Source: Agapanthus africanus
Lineage: Eukaryota; Streptophyta; Magnoliopsida; Asparagales; Amaryllidaceae
DNA length: 64,000 nt
Direction of reading: 5' to 3'
NCBI GenBank assembly: GCA_030015575.1
Contig: JASDDO010000024.1
Location: forward strand, 217,640,996 to 217,704,995
The translations under genes and the position numbers were made by a program. Shown here piece by piece: positions 44,366 to 54,935 of the stretch. The number at the start of each line of letters is the position of its first letter. The stretch's first letter is position 1. The notes below the pieces were generated by a model that saw only the letters and a program-made list of their open reading frames with translations, had not been told where the DNA came from and did no database searches.

Positions 44366-45669
44366 ATTTGGCCTGTTGACTTTCATTGTTCAATTCGGTG
44401 TTCTGGCAAGAAATTCTATTATCTTCAACTTAAAAATTATCAACCCATATTTTTCACACTCACTTATCATTTAACTTAAGATCGTATATGTTCTGCAAAT
44501 TTATTAAGTTTTCAGCATCTTTTGAATTTTCCTTCTAAGGTTCCATCTCAACTTAGGAATTTTTATCGTCTCTACTGAAGGTATAAGCCCTACCTTTCAT
44601 TCCTATCTCTCATCCAAACCCCAATCATATACCCTTACGTGTGTGTATGTATCACCCCTACACTTGGAAATTCAATTCAAGCTATCATACTCCTGTCCAT
44701 CGTCCAAAGTACTTTTAGTTGGTGAATTTTAGATGAAATTGCTCACACATCCTTCATGCGACCGTTAATACTTCTTGAGGTACTAACGACCGATTACAAA
44801 ATGTGTTCGCACATTTAGGCGTAATTCCTCGTCTTGTAACACCTAAGGCTTTAGCAGTGACTCCCAAACCAGTTGGTCTAAGGCACTGGGTGATAAAGCA
44901 CCCTCGCTATATATATATATATATTTTACGCAGCCTTAACTAATTACAAAACCAGTGTTCATTTTTTTATCTCTTTATTCACACTTATACTTTTATATTA
45001 TTTTCCTTCATACTAAGGATTTTAAACAAGAGCATTTCAAGGTATCCTTTACTATTCCAGATTTTAAGGTGCGTGTATGTGCTAATTGTAGGGTATATAT
45101 TTTCAGAATTTAGATTTAAAATTCAGAATTATTTTTCAGACTTACACTTCAAATAAAAATTCAATACTCTTCCCTTATTTTGATTTAGCCCAAAAACTGA
45201 ACTCAAAATTTGCCTATTTCTAGATAAACCACAAGGACATATATTTTCTACAGTTAAATTTTAAGAAAGGTTATTATTAGGGGTTTTAATTTACTAAGTT
45301 TAGGATCTAGTTTTTCCTAACTAGTCAACCGTCTTGTCAAACTTAAGTCAATTATGGCCAAAATTAAATTTTCCAATTTTTATAATTTTTAAATTTTTTT
45401 TCAATTTTTATGGGTTTTAAAATAAGTATGCAAATGCAAAAATATACACATGAATACGAAGGAAGAAAGCTTACCGAGCACACCCCCAAAATTAAACTTG
45501 ACAATGTCCTCACTGTCAGGCTACACCAAGAGGGTCAAAATTGTCGGCACTCCCCTGTTTATTATTTTTTTAATTTTTTTTATTGTCAAAAGAAAAACAA
45601 AACAAAATATATATACAAAAAGGTCCCTCCCCAAAATTAAGTGAAATAATGTTTCCACTGTTGAAGCAT
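44366..45669 (-). other. Element B 3' non-coding segment
   Basis: AT-rich with an AT dinucleotide run at 44911-44925. Parts match 6600-7800 of element A in reverse orientation. No gene seen. Confidence 0.6.
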
Positions 45670-47773
45670 TAAAGTTCAGAGTTAGGGAGGAGAAAAACAC
45701 AGTATCAAGCTATACAAGGCCTTACACAGGCCAAAAGTTAGCACCAACTATTCAAAAAATTTATCGTTATAATGGTGTGGTTGGTGAAAGAATGGAGTGT
45801 AGAGGAAAGAAATGAGAAGCACACGAGACCGTGTGAGAATAGAAGCAGTATACGGTCTCGGTGGAGGAGGAGAATGGCAGAAAAGAGAAAGAAGTGTAGT
45901 ACGAACTTGAGGGTGTAAATTGAGTGAATAAATTAGCATAAATTGTGATGACCGATGTGTTAAAAACGATTGTGCTAATTTATCAACCCGTCGAGAAATG
46001 GGGTCAAATCCCTCAAGATTCGCGAGAAAATATGGGTACGTTAAACTTGGTAAACCAAACATTGAAAATGGAAGCGTGACAGATTCTTGCGCAGTCGAAA
46101 CGACGGAAAGGTTGAAGGGGAGTGATTTAGGAAGGGTCTCATTCTCACCTAAGTAAGCGTATGTAAGGTGAGACGGCAACATCTTGAGTTCGAGTTTCAG
46201 AGGTGAAACAATTGAAGGTTAAATTGGTGAAACTGTCTCGAACTCGAAGGATTCCATCAATGGTTCGAAATGACTGTAAGCAACAGAGTCTGATAGTTCA
46301 ACTAACTCATCTGAAGATTCAAAGGACTTAAACTCGGGCGGTGAGTCTTCAAAATCGTCCGAAAAAGTGAAACACTCGTAATCGTTATCGGTTGTAAGAA
46401 CTGTATCAGATTCAAGGAGGAACGCACTAGTGGTGTCAAAACTGCTGTGATCGAACTGAAATTTTTCAAGCTCACAGTCCTCCTGCATGATCTCTTGCGT
46501 GGTCGGAACGATGGAAAGGATGAAGGGGGTGATTTAGGAAGTATAACAGTTAAAGGTTCAGGAGGATGAATTGGAAAATCCGACTCATCAAACAAAACTG
46601 GTTCATCCTCAATACTCCTCAATACTTTCCTCAATACTATCCTCATAATTCTTCTCAAAAGTTATCTCATCCATGCAACTATCATCAAAATCAAGACGCA
46701 TATGAAGTTCGGGAGAAACATTTAATGACTCGGGATGATGAATTGGAGAGAAAAATTCAGTCAAATCTGCGGGTTCATCATTCAAAATATTCCCTGCGTC
46801 AATGTCCTCAATCAAGTGAAAATCAATTTTTTCGGACACCTCATCAAAAGCATGGATATTTATCAATTCAGGTTCCAGATTGAAGGTGTAGAGATCAAAA
46901 GGATTGGTGATGGTTTTACTCAAAAGGGACCCTTCACAATTCGGCAAATCAAGCACTACAAAGTCGCACAACTCATTAAACATTTTATTTTCAACTGGTG
47001 AATCATTTGTGTGATAGACATTCAAAACCGTAGTTGTGGGATTCAATTGGTGATGGGTAGGTTTGATTTGGAAGGGTGTACAGCTCACTCTCTCCACTCA
47101 AATTCTCAATTTATCCAACCGCCTCATCATACATTGGAATTTTTGGAGCTAGTTGGAAACTAGCTACCGGATCACTAGGTTGCATAAAGGCGACAATGGA
47201 CGCATCCAAATTCCTCATCTGTTGGTTTGTCGCTACAATATAAGCTTCCAACGACTGTTCCAGACTAGACATGGGTTGTGAAGGGGTTTCAGTAAAAGAT
47301 TCAAAGTTGTTTGGATACGTGAAACTCCCAAATGGTTGTGTAGAAGCAATGTCTAGGGAAGGTGCAAAAGTCGGGTAGGACTGGTAGGAATTGAATGGTT
47401 GGACAGGAGTAGGATCAACATTTGGATAAAAAGGTGAATGGACTTGTTGATCCCAAGAACTGGAAGTGTTGAAAGGAGTGAAAGATCGGTTACGAGATTG
47501 TTCAATATGTTCAGCAATAGACATGGGTTTCAGAGTTACAACAGAACTCGAAAAAGTAGTATCAACGTACGAAGGTGGTGAAGGTTGAAATGGTTGATAC
47601 AAAGTGGATTGCGGAGTCGAACTGTTTCTCCTAGACACTTCTATTCGATCTTTCAAATAAATTTTGGGCATGGAGGGGTCGTCCGTAATTCGACCAAAAC
47701 AATTCGCGTAGGAAGCAATGTTTGGATGAGGGTACCAAAGTTTGGCAAGAGTTTTGGGAGGTGGGGTACCCAT
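45670..47773 (-). pseudogene. Element B internal ORF, broken homologue of the element A ORF
   Basis: ATG at 47773 opens MGTPPPKTLAKLWYP and the frame is open to a TAA at 47111-47113. It continues after a frameshift (MFNELCDF, HAFDEVSEKIDFHLIEDID, HPESLNV, ELHMRLD), shifts again near 46620 and ends with LEGFDPISRRV and LTFGLCKALYSL. A strongly acidic segment of 90 or more residues (46219-46488, EDCELEKFQFD..SDDFEDSPPEF) has no counterpart in A. Function unknown. The match to A in protein blocks is better than in surrounding DNA, suggesting past selection on the protein. Confidence 0.75.
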
Positions 47774-48890
47774 GATGTAAGAAGGAGAAGAAAAATAATG
47801 TGGGTGTAAGTGGGGTGCAATGGATTTCTTAGCGACAAGTGGCAAGTTTTTGTAAAATATTTTTCCGTTTTGTGTTTTTTTTATAAGGAGCGTTTTGCAA
47901 AAAGATTTTCAATAAGAAGCTTAGACACACGTTCAATTAATCACAATATACACAATCAAGCCTAGATCTAGGGTCACCTAGGTCAACTAGACTGCTCCTA
48001 ACTGTTCCAAAGGGCAAGTTGTGAGGACCTCAAATCGCCTCTTCACCGCCAATTGTGGCCAGGTAAGCACAAGTAGAGAAAGGAGGGATCCGCTCACGAA
48101 TCACCGTAAGACGGGCCTTTTAAAGTTACCTTTCCCCACTTGTCTAGCCTAGGCACCACAAAGTCTGGTTTAGATAAACGATCGATGCCTATAACTATTC
48201 CTTTGTCCTATTGAGCGCGACAGTCCTTAAGGTTGAGTCTAATCTTTTTTAATTAACTTGATGGTTAATGCAAAATGATTTTTGTGATTTTTGGGGTCCT
48301 AGGAAGGGCAATGAAATCCTCACCCAATCTGGATTGGTGTTAAAGCCCCTTAAAATCAATTTTAAAGATGCAAAGCAGTAAACACAATCAAACACTTGCC
48401 AAATTTTTTTATTTTTTATTGCGGCGCAAAGAATCCTGCACAAGGTCAAGTTATTAGAGAAGGGGGAGAAATTTTTGCGCAAAGAACCCTGTAGGAAAAT
48501 ATTTCAGAAGAGATCAGGGGGTTCAGAAGAAGAAAAGATGCTTACAGAGAGTTTTCCATGTGCTGACGTCACCACCAGGCCGCGGATCCGCCGCGGGAAC
48601 GTGCCTTTGACCGCGGTTCCGCTGTTGACTTGGTGGTTCAGATCCCAACAGTTTTTCTGTTTCTCTGTTCTGATTTTTCTCTGTCTGTTCAGATTTGATG
48701 TTTGCTGTTTTGCTCACTGGAATTTTCCAGATCTGAATCCGTTCGTCGATCCTGCACAATTCAAACGAAACACCCTTCACAAAATAACAAGATGATAAAT
48801 TTTTTTATATTTTAAATTTTTTTTAGTTTTTATGATTTTTCAATTTTCTTTATATTAACCCGAAATTACAAAAAGAAAATAACTACGCCA
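47774..48890 (-). other. Element B leader
   Basis: Untranslated region between primer site and ORF. A GC-rich palindromic stretch (ccgcggatccgccgcggg near 48581) and a block matching the element A leader (ctaggtcaactagactgctc near 47978) are present. No gene. Confidence 0.6.
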
Positions 48891-48908
48891 TCACCGGCAA
48901 CGGCGCCA
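48891..48908 (-). other. Element B primer-binding site
   Basis: TGGCGCCGTTGCCGGTGA on the minus strand matches the tRNA-Asp end except one base; two bases separate it from the LTR. Confidence 0.9.
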
Positions 48909-48910
48909 TT

Positions 48911-50356
48911 TGATTGGTAGAGAGAGTTTTGTGCTTACACGTTTTTGTGATCAAAGAATTAACCGCAATCAATAATGGTGCCGCTTGGTAGCTAGCCGGT
49001 TGGGTACGGGTCGGTCCACAGTGAGATGGATTCCTATTCTTTGTGTTTTAAGGAGTTAAATCCAAAAGATTTGGCTTTTATTTTAAGATCTAAGAATGAG
49101 ATAAAAGTTTATAAAAAGCTTGCTAGGGTTAAGATTAGGTTAGTTTGGAAAATCAATTATTCTCACCGCTTTCTTTGCCCTAATTAAGAACTTTTAGGTG
49201 TTAAGGTAATAATTAACAAAGGGGATTAGCACGATCGGGAAGAAACTAGGTTTCTTCCTCTTGGTCCTTGTCCGTCCTTTCTTAACTCTTACCCTAATCT
49301 CCATGGAAAACAATCACAACCGGTCTTTAACTAGGATATCACCGCTACCTCGTGGGATAGGGTGCCGTAGTGAGTGGTGTGTGTTTGTATGCATAGAGTC
49401 CTACTTTAAAATGTTGAACGGGCAAGAAAGGGATGAGAGATTTTCATCTCTCAAATCTTCCCTAAACCTAGGAACTACTCACTCATTAGGGAATTGATAA
49501 ACAGATTCATTTTTATGGTTTTGTTTTAATTAACTACGACAGATAAAAAAATCTATAACTACGGCAGATAAAAAAATTTATAACTAGGGCAGATAAAAAA
49601 TTTATAACTAGGGCAGAAAAGAAATTCAAGATAAAAAAACTTACTTTTTTATTGATGCACTCTTTGACAGATTACATGGAGTTGAAAATCTAAGATCTAG
49701 AAATTAAAATAGGCATATCAAAAGAGGCACCCAAAAAGACGCACGAGAATTATTGGCCTTTTGCTCTCCTATTTATAGATATAGAAAACCCTAGCTTACA
49801 TTCTGATCCATTCATAAATTTACAAATCTACCTTAAGAAGACCCGGTCAACACATCGTCTTATCCACCGACATGTGCATTGTACGGCCTCGGATCCGCGG
49901 CCAAAAGCCTTGTTTGGCCACGGTTCTGCGGCCGTTTGATGGGCTATTGGGCTCATTCTTTAGGGCTGCTTCATGTTGCATTTTACTTCTGGTTTCTTCA
50001 CTTAGTTTATCAGAATATCTTCTATTTTCTTCCAGATTTCCACAGTGCAGAATATTGTGGACTTTTACCGTTAGCTTCGTGTTGAAGTCTTGAATCTTGT
50101 GCTGCCCTCATACGTTGTGCAATCGAACTGTTCATTGATCTTCATTTGTTCCTTAAACTGGTAGGCGGAATCATACAGATTCATCTATTTATTGGTCGTA
50201 GTCTCACATTTATAGCGTATTTTCACCATTTTCACTGTATTTGTTCTGAGAACCTGTAACCTGCAACTACTTAGCAGATATGGATCAAAAGCACCTATTT
50301 ATTTGCAGTATGATTAAGAATGGGGTGTATAATAATGCAAAATTCTGATATGAACA
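48911..50356 (-). repeat. Element B 5' LTR
   Basis: Partner of 42709-44169, with small indels and scattered substitutions. It ends at 50356, followed by tccct and the first exon of the Tat-2 antisense gene. Confidence 0.9.
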
Positions 50357-50722
50357 TCCCTAGGGTCGAGCTTCGCCCTGACATATTCGGCGCCCCAGAA
50401 TGTCGATGGCCACTATGGGTTGGTTGGGTATCCCGGTCGTTGATGGCTCAAGTCGGCCCGCGGGAGTCCAGTTAGTTGCCTCCACCGCATAAGTAGCCCG
50501 TGGGCGTTCCATCAATGATATAGAGCAGATTGGTTCTGACGGCTCTTCGCAGGTAAAACTACGGCGGCCCCCGATGATATGACCGTATCACTTTCCCCAC
50601 TAAAGAAGACTAGTATGGTCCCTGTCATGCGCCCTGATCATCGCCATAGCCTCCTCGTCCGACGACGACTGCGGAAAAGCCGCTTCTGTGCGAGTGTAAG
50701 GGAGGTCGGGAAGCGAGGCCAT
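50357..50722 (-). pseudogene. Tat-2 antisense gene, first coding part
   Basis: From ATG at 50722 the frame opens MASLPDLPYTRTEAAFPQSS, aligning with MTSLLYFPFTRSEAAFPQSP of Tat-1, which supports the chosen start in both. It is disrupted within about 40 codons and then cut by element B. A homologue of the Tat-1 DILGRRICQGEA block lies at the junction. Confidence 0.8.
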
Positions 50723-50727
50723 CGTTC

Positions 50728-51368
50728 CTAAAATAAAAAAACTATTTAAAAATAATAATAATAATAAATAATAAGGTAACATAAAATAAAATAACAGAAA
50801 ACCGTGATGTGACGGGACCACTGCCTGCAAAATCAATGGACCCCACAAAATTTAAATAACAGCTCACCAATGATGAAGCAAAATAATGATTGAGAGAATA
50901 AAAAAGGATTCTCATCAAGTAAACAGTAAAGTTTAAACAACTCTTGAAGCGGGTTCTGTTAAAAAGCGCAACAGATTCAAATCTGCTTTAGGGGCATTAA
51001 AACCCTTAAATACTCGAGAGCATTAGGGAATAAAATTCCTAAAAATATCTGAGTCTTTCTCTCAAGGCCAAGCTCAATGAACAAGGAATTAAATTCCTTT
51101 AATAAAGGGTTTAAATCCCAGAAAACCCCCATGGCAAGGAGGCAAAGAAAATGGAATTAAATTCCAAGGATCTTAAAGATCGGTGACAGGGTAAAACCCT
51201 AAGAGGAGGATCAACAATCTCCATTGATTGAAGATCTTAGAATCTACAAAAAAATATGTGCTTTGGATCTTTAAGAAACCAATTTAAGAATAGAGCAACG
51301 CTCTGTCATCGGATTTAAAATCCACGACGAAAAGAACAAAAAAGGGGGGTTTCGTTCATGATCCTTAC
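50728..51368 (-). other. Leader intron of the Tat-2 antisense gene
   Basis: Donor TTG/GTAAGG (51368-51367) and acceptor tattttag (50729-50728) match the Tat-1 sites in position; 641 nt against 624. The sequence between has diverged much more than the sites. Confidence 0.6.
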
Positions 51369-51509
51369 CAAATAAAAGTTTTAACAGAGTTTAACTCTGA
51401 GATTCCAACAGGAAAAGAACTAAGCACTAAAGAGGAGAATTAAATTCTCAAGAAAAATAAGTGGGGAAGAAGATGAATGAACAGCGGTCTTCTCAGAAGC
51501 AAATACCCC

Positions 51510-51519
51510 TGCATTTATA
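51510..51519 (-). promoter_or_regulatory. TATA box of the Tat-2 antisense gene
   Basis: TATAAATGCA on the minus strand, 150 bp before the leader-intron donor. Identical to both boxes of the duplicated Tat-1 promoter. Confidence 0.65.
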
Positions 51520-51689
51520 AGACATGATGGAGAGTGGTTCATCTTCCCATTCCCCTAAGCAATCCAACGGCTGTGAGGGCAGACAGCGTTGCACTCACGT
51601 GCAAGCCACGTGAGAGCAATGCTGGGGGACATTTGTTCCCTTATAAAAAAGGATGAGGGAAAGTTCCCCACTAAAAGAGCCTCCCACAT

Positions 51690-52110
51690 GTTTAATACGT
51701 GAGTGCCTATATGCAACGCATATAGGCACTACAATTAAAATAATTGCCAGGCTAAAACAGTCCTACGTGTTTAACACATGAGTGCCTATAGGCAACGCAT
51801 ATAGGCACTGCAATTAAAACAATTTCTAGGCTAAAACAGTCCTATGTGTTTAACACGTGAGTGCCTATATGCAACATATATAGGCACTGCAATTAAAACA
51901 ACTGTTAGGCTAAAACAAGCCCACGTGTTTAACACGTAAGTGCCTATATGCAACGCATATAGGCACTGCAATTAAAACAATTGCTAGGCTAAAAGAGCCC
52001 CACGTGTTTGACACGTGAGTACCTATATGCAACGCATATAGGCACTGCAATTAAAACAATTGCTAGGCTAGAAGAGCCCCATGTGTTTAACACGTGAGGG
52101 CACTTCCCTA
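51690..52110. repeat. 79-bp tandem repeat with nested palindromes
   Basis: Starts of gtgcctatatgc at 51703, 51782, 51861, 51940 and 52019 give an exact 79-bp period. Each unit holds CACGTG-TTTAA-CACGTG, a hairpin of GTGCCTATATGC and GCATATAGGCAC around AAC, and CAATT-AAAA-CAATTG. It occupies the place of the U3 G-box array of the other Tat LTR. Confidence 0.9.
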
Positions 52111-53029
52111 CGTAGAATTAAAATTCTACTCAACAAGGAACCGTTGGATCAAAGATCCAATGATGATTAAACAAAGAATTAAATTTTATTGAACTTTTAA
52201 ATGGGAAATGACATTTTCTGTTAAACAGAAAGTTGATGGATCGAAAATCCTATAAGTTGGAAAATATTTTTCATATCTTTCTAAACAAAGAAAGATTGTG
52301 CTGCGTTAAACCAAACACCTTTAGATTAAAAATCCAATGGTGATTAAAAAATCACCAATCTACAGAATAAGTTCTGTATGGGAAAATATTTTCCTAATCT
52401 AGTTTAAAAACAAGAAAATATGTTATGTGAGACAGAAACCATTGGATCAAAGATCCAACAGTGGGTAAACCCCCCAAAAATCAACTAGGATATTTCAATG
52501 AGAGATTTCCTAAAAGTAATCAACAAATTTCTTTCCGCTATATAAAGAACCCATGACATTCTATATATATAAAAAAGGAAGAATAAAAAAGAGAGAACAG
52601 AGAAAAAAAAAGGAGAAGACAAAAAAAGGAAGAAGAGAATTTAAGTCTCGGAAAAGACTTGCTTCATCAGAACATTCTAGGTAAAAAAAAAGAAAGAGAA
52701 ATACACAGAGATTGGTCTATCTTGACCTTTCTAAGGGTTTAACCCTTCGCATAAGAACTTAGTTCTTCCTCTGGTTGAGATTTGTAAAAGCAGATCTCCC
52801 CATAAGTTGAGAATTTAATTTTCATCGGGGAGATTCTGTTATGCAGATTCAAAACCTAGTGGAAAGAATTGAGTTCAAAGAATTTAATTCTTACAGAAAC
52901 ATATGGGAATTCAATTCCTCTGGAAATCAAGGTTTAACCTTACAATAAGAATTTAATTCTTACAAAAAAACAAGAGGTATGTGATCCTCCAAAATCCTAG
53001 CATGAGATCAAAATCTCCAAACACTCAAT

Positions 53030-53360
53030 AGGATCTCACGTGCTCCACGTGAGCGTTTCTGATGAATGAAAAGGGAAACACACAAAATCGCTTCGCGTGC
53101 TCGCAAGTGAGTCAAGTGTTTAACACTTATAAAAAAGGGGGGAATAGAACCCAGAGAACAATTCTCACTTTGGGGCGCCTCACGTGCCCACACGTGAGCA
53201 CTTCCAAAAGTCAAGTGTTTAACACTTCTATACAAAAAAGGGGGAATAGAACCCAGAGAATAGATACCATTTTGGGACGCCTCACGTGCCCACACGTGAG
53301 AGCTTCCAAAGTGCAGTGTTTAACACTGATTCAGAGCCTCACGTGGGAACACGTGAGTGC
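53030..53360. repeat. G-box and TTAA-palindrome array
   Basis: Three units of cctcacgtgcccacacgtgag with agtgtttaacact between them; counterpart of 20010-20425. Confidence 0.8.
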
Positions 53361-53849
53361 TGAACATATACCGGTGCTTAGCATTTTTGGGAAATCAGAC
53401 TTCGGCCTTAAATTGGCTAAGTCTTCCTGAGGTCAAAAGCTTTTTGATCTCCAAGTCAACCGAGCCTCTGTGCTCATGTTTTCCCAAACTAATCTCAGTC
53501 TCAAACATGACCGATGACCACCCAACTGATGATATCCAAAATGGTATTCATCCCACATTCCCCCGAGAAAATCTCAGTCTCAAAATACGACTAATGATTT
53601 GGGGGTTGACCACCAACTTCATTTTCCCTTGAATAGGGAAATTGGTTCAAGGGTACATCTCTCCACACCTCTGATACATGTCGTTGTAATTTCTCAACGT
53701 CTTCAGAGAGGTGGCAGGTTCTGACACCCAGCTGCACTTCAGTGCACTTCCCAAACTGACGTGCACACCCCATATCAAACCACACCCCAAGCTGGGTGTC
53801 TCCCATATCATCGTTGCTCATCCAGACACGTACCAAATACACGTGCGCG

Positions 53850-54330
53850 CAAGATGATCTACAGACCAAAATGTTCTCAAACTACAACTTTACCACCAAA
53901 ATGGTGATCTACGGACCGCAACGTCCTTAAACTAAACTTTACAGACCGAAATGTCCTCAAACTAAACGTTGTCTCCAAAACGAAGACAATGGACCGAGAT
54001 GTCCCCAAACTAACAACGGACCGTAATGTCCTTAAACTAAAACCTCACCTAAAAAATGGTGATCTACAGACCGAAACGTTTTCAAACTAAACGTTGCCTC
54101 CAAAATGGTGACAACGGACCGTAACGTCCTTAAACTAAACTCTACAGATCGAAATGTCCTCAAACTAAATGTTGTCTCCAAAACGACGACAACGGACCGT
54201 AAAACTAAACCCTATGGAGCGTAACGTCCTTAAACTAAAACGTCACCTAAAAAATGGTGATCTACAGACCGGAATGTCCTCAAACTACAACTTCGCCTCT
54301 AAAATGGCTATAAGGGACCGAAACTTCCTT
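53850..54330 (+). repeat. GGACCG-type repeats in the Tat-2 3' LTR
   Basis: About ten units of ggaccgtaacgtccttaaac or agaccgaaatgtcctcaaac, alternating with ctccaaaatggtgacaac segments; counterpart of 21830-22050. Confidence 0.85.
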
Positions 54331-54935
54331 AAACTAAAACAACAGAGTCTAAATGCTCTCTTGTTGGATCTAAAACAAATATGATCCTAACACACTATTA
54401 AGTAGATCTTAGTCTCAAATTGGAGTAACGTATCCTTAACAAAAAACCAATCGAGCCCCCAATTGCTCATATACATTTAAGTCGATCTTGATCTAAAAAC
54501 TGATCAACAATCCTTAAATCAACCTAAACCCAAATCTAAGATATACAGATTCAGACTAATCTACGCCCTACGGGCGACAACATAAATTAGTCTCCGTATA
54601 GAATCCACGGGCAACCAAAAATAAAACAAATACACACGACACGAAGTGAACCTCCGGAGTAGGAGAAAATGGTTATCGCGATGCGATAACGTAATTAACT
54701 GCAGGGGCTTGCGCCTGCAGGGAAGAGCGTCCCCACAATAAAAAAAACCCTCGCAAACGAGAGGGAATCTAATGAAGTCTGCTATAACGGCCGCATCCAT
54801 CCAAATCTCCAATATATGGTGCCATAAATCAACTTGGTATCTTCGGAGAGCTGGACAGATAAATCCAAATAACATCTGCTCCCAAATTTAGGCAAGATGA
54901 CATACATGGTTCGTCTCTGTTTTCGGCGGTAAACA

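Larger units (their letters stand above)
42709..50356 (-). mobile_element. Element B: non-autonomous Athila-like LTR retrotransposon
   Basis: LTRs 42709-44169 (1,461 nt) and 48911-50356 (1,446 nt) start TGTTCATATC and end CTACCAATCA on the minus strand. The 4.7-kb interior has a tRNA-Asp primer site with one mismatch, a broken ORF homologous to that of element A, and the conserved 3' block with hairpin and polypurine tract. No pol is present. It splits the Tat-2 antisense gene; flanks cccct (42704-42708) and tccct (50357-50361) are the target duplication with one mismatch. LTR sequence differs from A, so A and B are separate families. Confidence 0.92.
22656..51633 (+). mobile_element. Tat-2: Tat-lineage element body with internal deletion and two nested insertions
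   Basis: Internal region from the primer site (22661) to the polypurine tract (51621-51633), with LTRs 18493-22655 and 51634-54935. It holds a leader ORF, a gag remnant, a pol remnant lacking protease, RT and most of both RNase H domains, a 3' UTR with the Tat-1 repeat families, and the antisense gene. Elements C (-) and B (-) are inserted in it. Without them the body would be about 13 kb. Confidence 0.85.
51634..54935 (+). repeat. Tat-2 3' LTR
   Basis: It starts TGTTCCC after the polypurine tract gctgggggacatt (51621-51633) and ends CGGTAAACA at 54935, after which Tekay pol sequence begins. TATATAAA at 52539-52546. It matches 18493-22655 well at both ends but has its own 79-bp tandem array in U3 and lacks the large 3' duplication. 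Confidence 0.88.

Noticed and set aside
42709-50356. Elements A and B as two copies of one family
   Set aside because: Primer site, 3' block and ORF are homologous, but the LTRs differ in length and sequence, so they are treated as related families.
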